A stretch of 64,000 nt of DNA from Portulaca oleracea. Lineage: Eukaryota > Streptophyta > Magnoliopsida > Caryophyllales > Portulacaceae. The notes under the pieces are model-generated. The model ran no database searches. It was not told where the DNA came from and saw only the letters and a program-made list of their open reading frames with translations. Shown here in pieces: positions 61,601 to 64,000 of the stretch (the first letter of the stretch is position 1; each line of letters opens with the position of its first letter). The stretch is from assembly GCA_029582165.1 (NCBI GenBank), contig CM055872.1:26266243-26330242 (forward strand), in the 5' to 3' direction. The position numbers were made by a program, and so were the translations under genes.

Positions 61601-63827
61601 CTCAACCTCAATTTTCATGATAACACCAATTCACAGCCCCTTTTCTTAGCCATCAACTGCCCTTTTCAGCAACTGGGCAACATCAGAATGCTGCAGGAGG
61701 TTAAGGGCTAGCAAGGGAAGAGAGAGAAAGAGAAATTGGATTGAGCATCTTAGGTAGGAATCTGGAGGAAGCTGTGGAGTCAACAAAAGGCAAGAGCAGT
61801 ACTAGACTACTAGTAGTAGTGGTACCACAATGCGATTGAAATTTGATCTAGAAAGAGAAAATGGATTGGAATTATTGGAACTGCAAAAGAAAAGGAGAAG
61901 GTCTGTGGAGATGCCCAATTTTTGTCTAGCTTTAGCCATGGTCTTGAATAAGTAATAACCCCATAACTTTTGATGCATTTTATGAATCCAAACTCTGAAT
62001 CCCTGAAAACAATACAAGTGGAGTCCATCACTATATCTATCTCTCTCTATATCCCTTTGTTACCGCATAAGATTTGGAGTGAAAACGGATGAATTGGCCG
62101 AGTTTGGCCTGGGATTTTGAAGGAGAAAATGGGATTGAGGAGGAGGGGGAGGGGAGAAGGATAAGAATATTGAGAGAGAATCCATTCAGGCTTTACCAGC
62201 TTTGGCGACAGAGTTGCCGGTGGTCACTGCCAGGCATTGGCGATGAGCTCAATGGAGAAGCCATGCTTAAGAGCTGCTCCATGTCCATTCTCTCTGTTTG
62301 TTTCAATTGAGGGACTTTTGATTTATTTTTTTTTAAATTAATCTTTTATAGGTTATAACTAGTTACCTATGAAGAGAGTAGTTGACAAAAATGTCCAATT
62401 ACAATGGTAGAATTGGTAAAAAATAGAGTGGTATTTTTGACCAAAAAAAAAAGTTAGATGGCATGGACAGTTAAGAACTTACTTTACTTACAATGTGTGC
62501 TCTTAAGCACAACATTGTCTATCCTCCGTCAATTCAAGATTTTTCTAATGAGTTCCAGAGGAACTGCAGTTTGCAATATCGGCATTTTTACCATGGAGTT
62601 TTCCTTATATCCACTTCCTAAGAACTAGAAGGTTCCTATCAGACAACACTTGCAACAATCGGATCATAGTTTAACTAACAGTAAAATTATCTAGTGCATT
62701 GCCTACATCTTTTGATGTGGACTAACAAACAATCAATTAAGGATCAAGGAAAACAGCCCATATTAAATGCAAATAGGGTGTAAGGTTGCAACTCTTCACT
62801 TTAATCTTCTTAACGAAACCATTAAGTAAGCAACGGGCGGATAGGGAGATGGGGAGGACCTTCTGAGTAAGCTCTAGAAGGGCACACAATTTATCTTGCA
62901 GCTCGGGCAACTTTCCTCCATAGTCCACCATAACCACTGGTCTCATGGCAGTGCACAATGCCAAGACATCTGCAGAACCAAAATATTCAAGTTCTTCAAA
63001 TCCATCAGGCAATGGGTCCAAATTCAATGCCCATTCCCTTCACACCAATACAATCAATTCAATGAAAACCCATGTCACGTTTTCTTCGATTTGGCATTCC
63101 TCAAGAAACATATACTTTGATGTTAAGTATATAACTAGGCCTCATTCCAAAAGCTTTACTTGTTTTGTTGATTGGTACAATGGAGTTCGCAAGCATCTAT
63201 TGCAATGTTCAATATGGAGTACCCAACATGGCCACTTATGGTGAAATAAAGAGATGATGTTATAAATCTGACCAATAAAACAACAATATGCTAATACTGC
63301 TTGAGGACATTCAAATATTCCCCTGAGATCCGTACAAAAAACCCAACATCTCGCTTCAAACATAATGAATGAGACTCAAGATTCTGGTTAAATTCACATA
63401 AAACATTTTCTGCCCCATGAAGCCAAGCAATTCCAGCTTATTCAACTGATCCCCAGAAGTAATAAGGTAGAAGGAAAATCACCAGCAGACCAACCGATTA
63501 AACAATAAATAAAGAAAGGAAAGATGGTATGTCAACAAATGTGAAGCACCATGAAAACCGAAGAGAATCTAACATTGAAGTAATGGAAGAATAGGTGACT
63601 AACAGGGAATAAGTGAAATAAATACCTATCTGAAGACGACGCTTAGATGAGGGCTTAAGTCGCCATTTGATTTGAGAAAGAGATGAATCCAACAAATTGA
63701 GTGCTTCTTCAGCCATCTGGGCACTTTCCATCTTCTGCTTGATGTTGCTCTGAGTACGTGTTTGTGTCTGTGTAGCAAAGCCCGCCATTTCAGAGTTGTA
63801 ATCGGAGGTTGTGTTTGGCGCTTCCAT
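48770..63827 (-). CDS. DUF4504 / C1orf74-like (UPF0739) protein, six exons
   Basis: This is the plant relative of human C1orf74; its function is unknown. Exons (minus): 63827-63626, 62969-62860, 58486-58337, 58249-58017, 51542-51432 and 48941-48770. Phases agree at every junction (total 978 nt) and give 325 aa plus a TGA stop. Conserved pieces in order are LSQIKWRLKPSSKRRLQ, DVLALCTAMRPVVMVDYGGK, FCRLRVMVIDDMIYIVNVDE, ITIPTINGWLLGYPVVYLFD, DAVYNLSTQPLHIFRVLVCR, FSVPYDLSLGGRKEPWAEVF and CKQVWRSMVMEVSECYPQ. Intron 3 is only 87 bp, whereas introns 2 and 4 are 4.4 and 6.5 kb and full of transposons. The acceptor of the last exon (48941) is uncertain, since AG/T near 48927 also keeps phase and a tiny exon could be missed. 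No signal peptide or membrane helix is evident. Confidence 0.85.
50864..50887. repeat. poly-C tract of 24 bases
   Basis: An uninterrupted C24 run followed by T8 in intron 4 of the DUF4504-like gene. Confidence 0.9.
52600..52690. repeat. (AAT)n and ATTA microsatellite
   Basis: An AATAAT run followed by TTAATTAATTAA and AATAAATAGATA words, in an intron. Confidence 0.85.
52912..54450 (+). pseudogene. Ty1/copia gag-protease-integrase fragment
   Basis: Broken plus-strand frames read as copia gag: FLYRASGIVTQMKT, FNVDHVIAAVEDSKDLSSYS, FDELISSLLVHEVRVSRSSE. The protease-like region follows: KELDGIQKSKVTLRDKYVKV and VKLLHDVQYVPNITHNFLSV. After a MITE (53898-54232) the pre-integrase end continues (HADLCGPMTTES-like near 54390). 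It has stops, lacks LTRs, and lies in intron 4 of the minus-strand gene. Confidence 0.75.
53898..54232. mobile_element. PIF/Harbinger-like MITE, TSD TTA
   Basis: The ends are GGGGTGTTTGGC and GCCAAACAGGGCC, with TTA at 53895-53897 and 54233-54235. The 335 bp interior is full of TAGCTTTT and AACAGCTA words in opposite orientations. It interrupts the copia fragment. Confidence 0.8.
54460..55480 (-). pseudogene. second Ty1/copia fragment, opposite orientation
   Basis: The minus strand reads copia gag-pre-integrase/integrase pieces: LWYRHLNVKKIELL, MVVGLHKIIDFGC, YFLLFTDDCSG-like, and near 54600 NAFCSDRGGE (integrase DRGGE). It has stops. It converges with the fragment at 52912-54450. Confidence 0.65.
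55481..58010. other. intron 4 sequence without recognisable features
   Basis: AT-rich intron of the minus-strand gene. A short (CA)n run lies at 57664-57683. Short open frames do not resemble known proteins. Confidence 0.5.
58517..58701. mobile_element. hAT-like MITE 30 bp from a splice acceptor
   Basis: The inverted ends are CTATGTTACTCCGACCC and GAGTCCGAGTAACATAG, with inner TCGTGTCGGAC/GTGTCCGATA words. The 8 bp flanks are GTTACTGT (58509-58516) and GTTAGTGT (58702-58709), one mismatch apart. The 185 bp lie about 30 bases upstream, in transcript sense, of exon 3 of the DUF4504-like gene. Confidence 0.78.
58836..59931. mobile_element. PIF/Harbinger-like element, TSD TAA
   Basis: The ends are GGGTCCGTTTGGAGAGAT and ATCTCTCCAAACATGCCC, with TAA at both sides (58833-58835 and 59932-59934). 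The outer parts repeat GGAATGG and GGGTATGGAATTAGA words in inverted order. A C17 run lies at 59283-59299, and a minus-strand frame of 166 codons inside is not convincing. It lies in intron 2 of the DUF4504-like gene. Confidence 0.85.
59932..61331. other. intron 2 sequence, nothing recognised
   Basis: No element boundaries were seen. A C18 run lies at 60223-60240. Minus-strand frames of 98-125 codons have no recognisable family. Confidence 0.4.
61332..62480. mobile_element. Mutator-type element, 1149 bp, TSD ACTTTACTT
   Basis: The ends AAGCGTTCTTAGCTGCC and GGACAGTTAAGAACTT are inverted. AAAAATACCACT and CAATTCTACCAT words follow inward in both arms. Perfect 9 bp duplications lie at 61323-61331 and 62481-62489. 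It encodes no transposase. It lies in intron 2 of the DUF4504-like gene. Confidence 0.88.
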
Positions 63828-64000
63828 GTCTAGCCGATGGAGGACCTAGTCGCTGTGTCACCGTCCTCTCTCCCGCTGTAAAAAATTTTATACAGTGTGT
63901 TGCAATATATTACTACTATAATTAGATTACCTATCACTCCCTTCGCTGCATATTAATTGTTATAATTTTGACTTTTAAATCTTAAGGTAATTCTTTAATT
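63828..64000 (-). promoter_or_regulatory. 5' flank of the DUF4504-like gene
   Basis: Sequence upstream of the ATG at 63827 on the minus strand, by position only. CT-rich bases (63860-63880) could belong to the 5' untranslated region. No clear core element was identified. Confidence 0.35.

Overview
This window is nuclear DNA from a flowering plant, probably a eudicot. The evidence is intron-split genes with plant-type homologues, AT-rich non-coding DNA, and dense plant-type transposable elements: Ty1/copia, Ty3/gypsy, Cassandra-type LTRs, Mutator-like, hAT, PIF/Harbinger and Stowaway MITEs. The species cannot be named from sequence alone. All gene models were spliced by eye from conserved protein segments and GT-AG signals.

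Three host genes are supported. (1) An ATP-dependent NAD(P)H-hydrate dehydratase (NAXD type) lies on the + strand at about 4.4-10.5 kb. Eight coding exons are visible, but the last 70 or so residues are not found. A GC donor ends the last visible exon, and about 26 kb of nested transposons follow. (2) A complete fructokinase (pfkB family, 333 aa, four exons) lies on the + strand at 37262-44524. Its 3.6 kb first intron carries a palindromic pair of Cassandra-like LTRs. (3) A DUF4504/C1orf74-like gene (325 aa assembled, six exons spread over 15 kb) lies on the - strand at 63827-48770.

Layout. 1-4.4 kb is unassigned AT-rich DNA with a MITE and an LTR-like stretch. 4.4-10.5 kb is NAXD, with two abutting MITEs in one intron. 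At 11.2-24.3 kb a degenerate LINE (- strand) was split by a 12 kb copia element (12042-24033, TSD GTTCC). That copia element was itself hit by a hAT MITE, a PIF-like element (carrying a further Mutator-type MITE) and a 1350 bp Mutator-type foldback element. 24.3-33.0 kb holds a Ty3/gypsy element (- strand), one LTR of which contains a 1468 bp foreign solo LTR with TSD TTTGT. An extra partial internal copy sits outside its other LTR. 33.0-36.9 kb holds a second LINE remnant, a foldback element with tandem repeats in its arms, microsatellites and a Stowaway MITE. 37.3-44.5 kb is fructokinase. 44.8-48.7 kb holds a PIF-like element, a Cassandra-like solo LTR and microsatellites. 48.8-63.8 kb is the DUF4504 gene, with MITEs and two convergent copia fragments in its introns.

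The genes do not form a pathway cluster: one repairs hydrated NAD(P)H, one phosphorylates fructose, and one has no known function. The most notable structures are the Cassandra inverted pair (5S-rRNA-like promoter sequences facing each other, flanked as one unit by a 5 bp TSD), a set of Mutator-type MITEs whose terminal inverted repeats are built from short tandem repeats, and repeated AACACGGTCCGTGTT palindromes in the LTRs and leader of the copia element.
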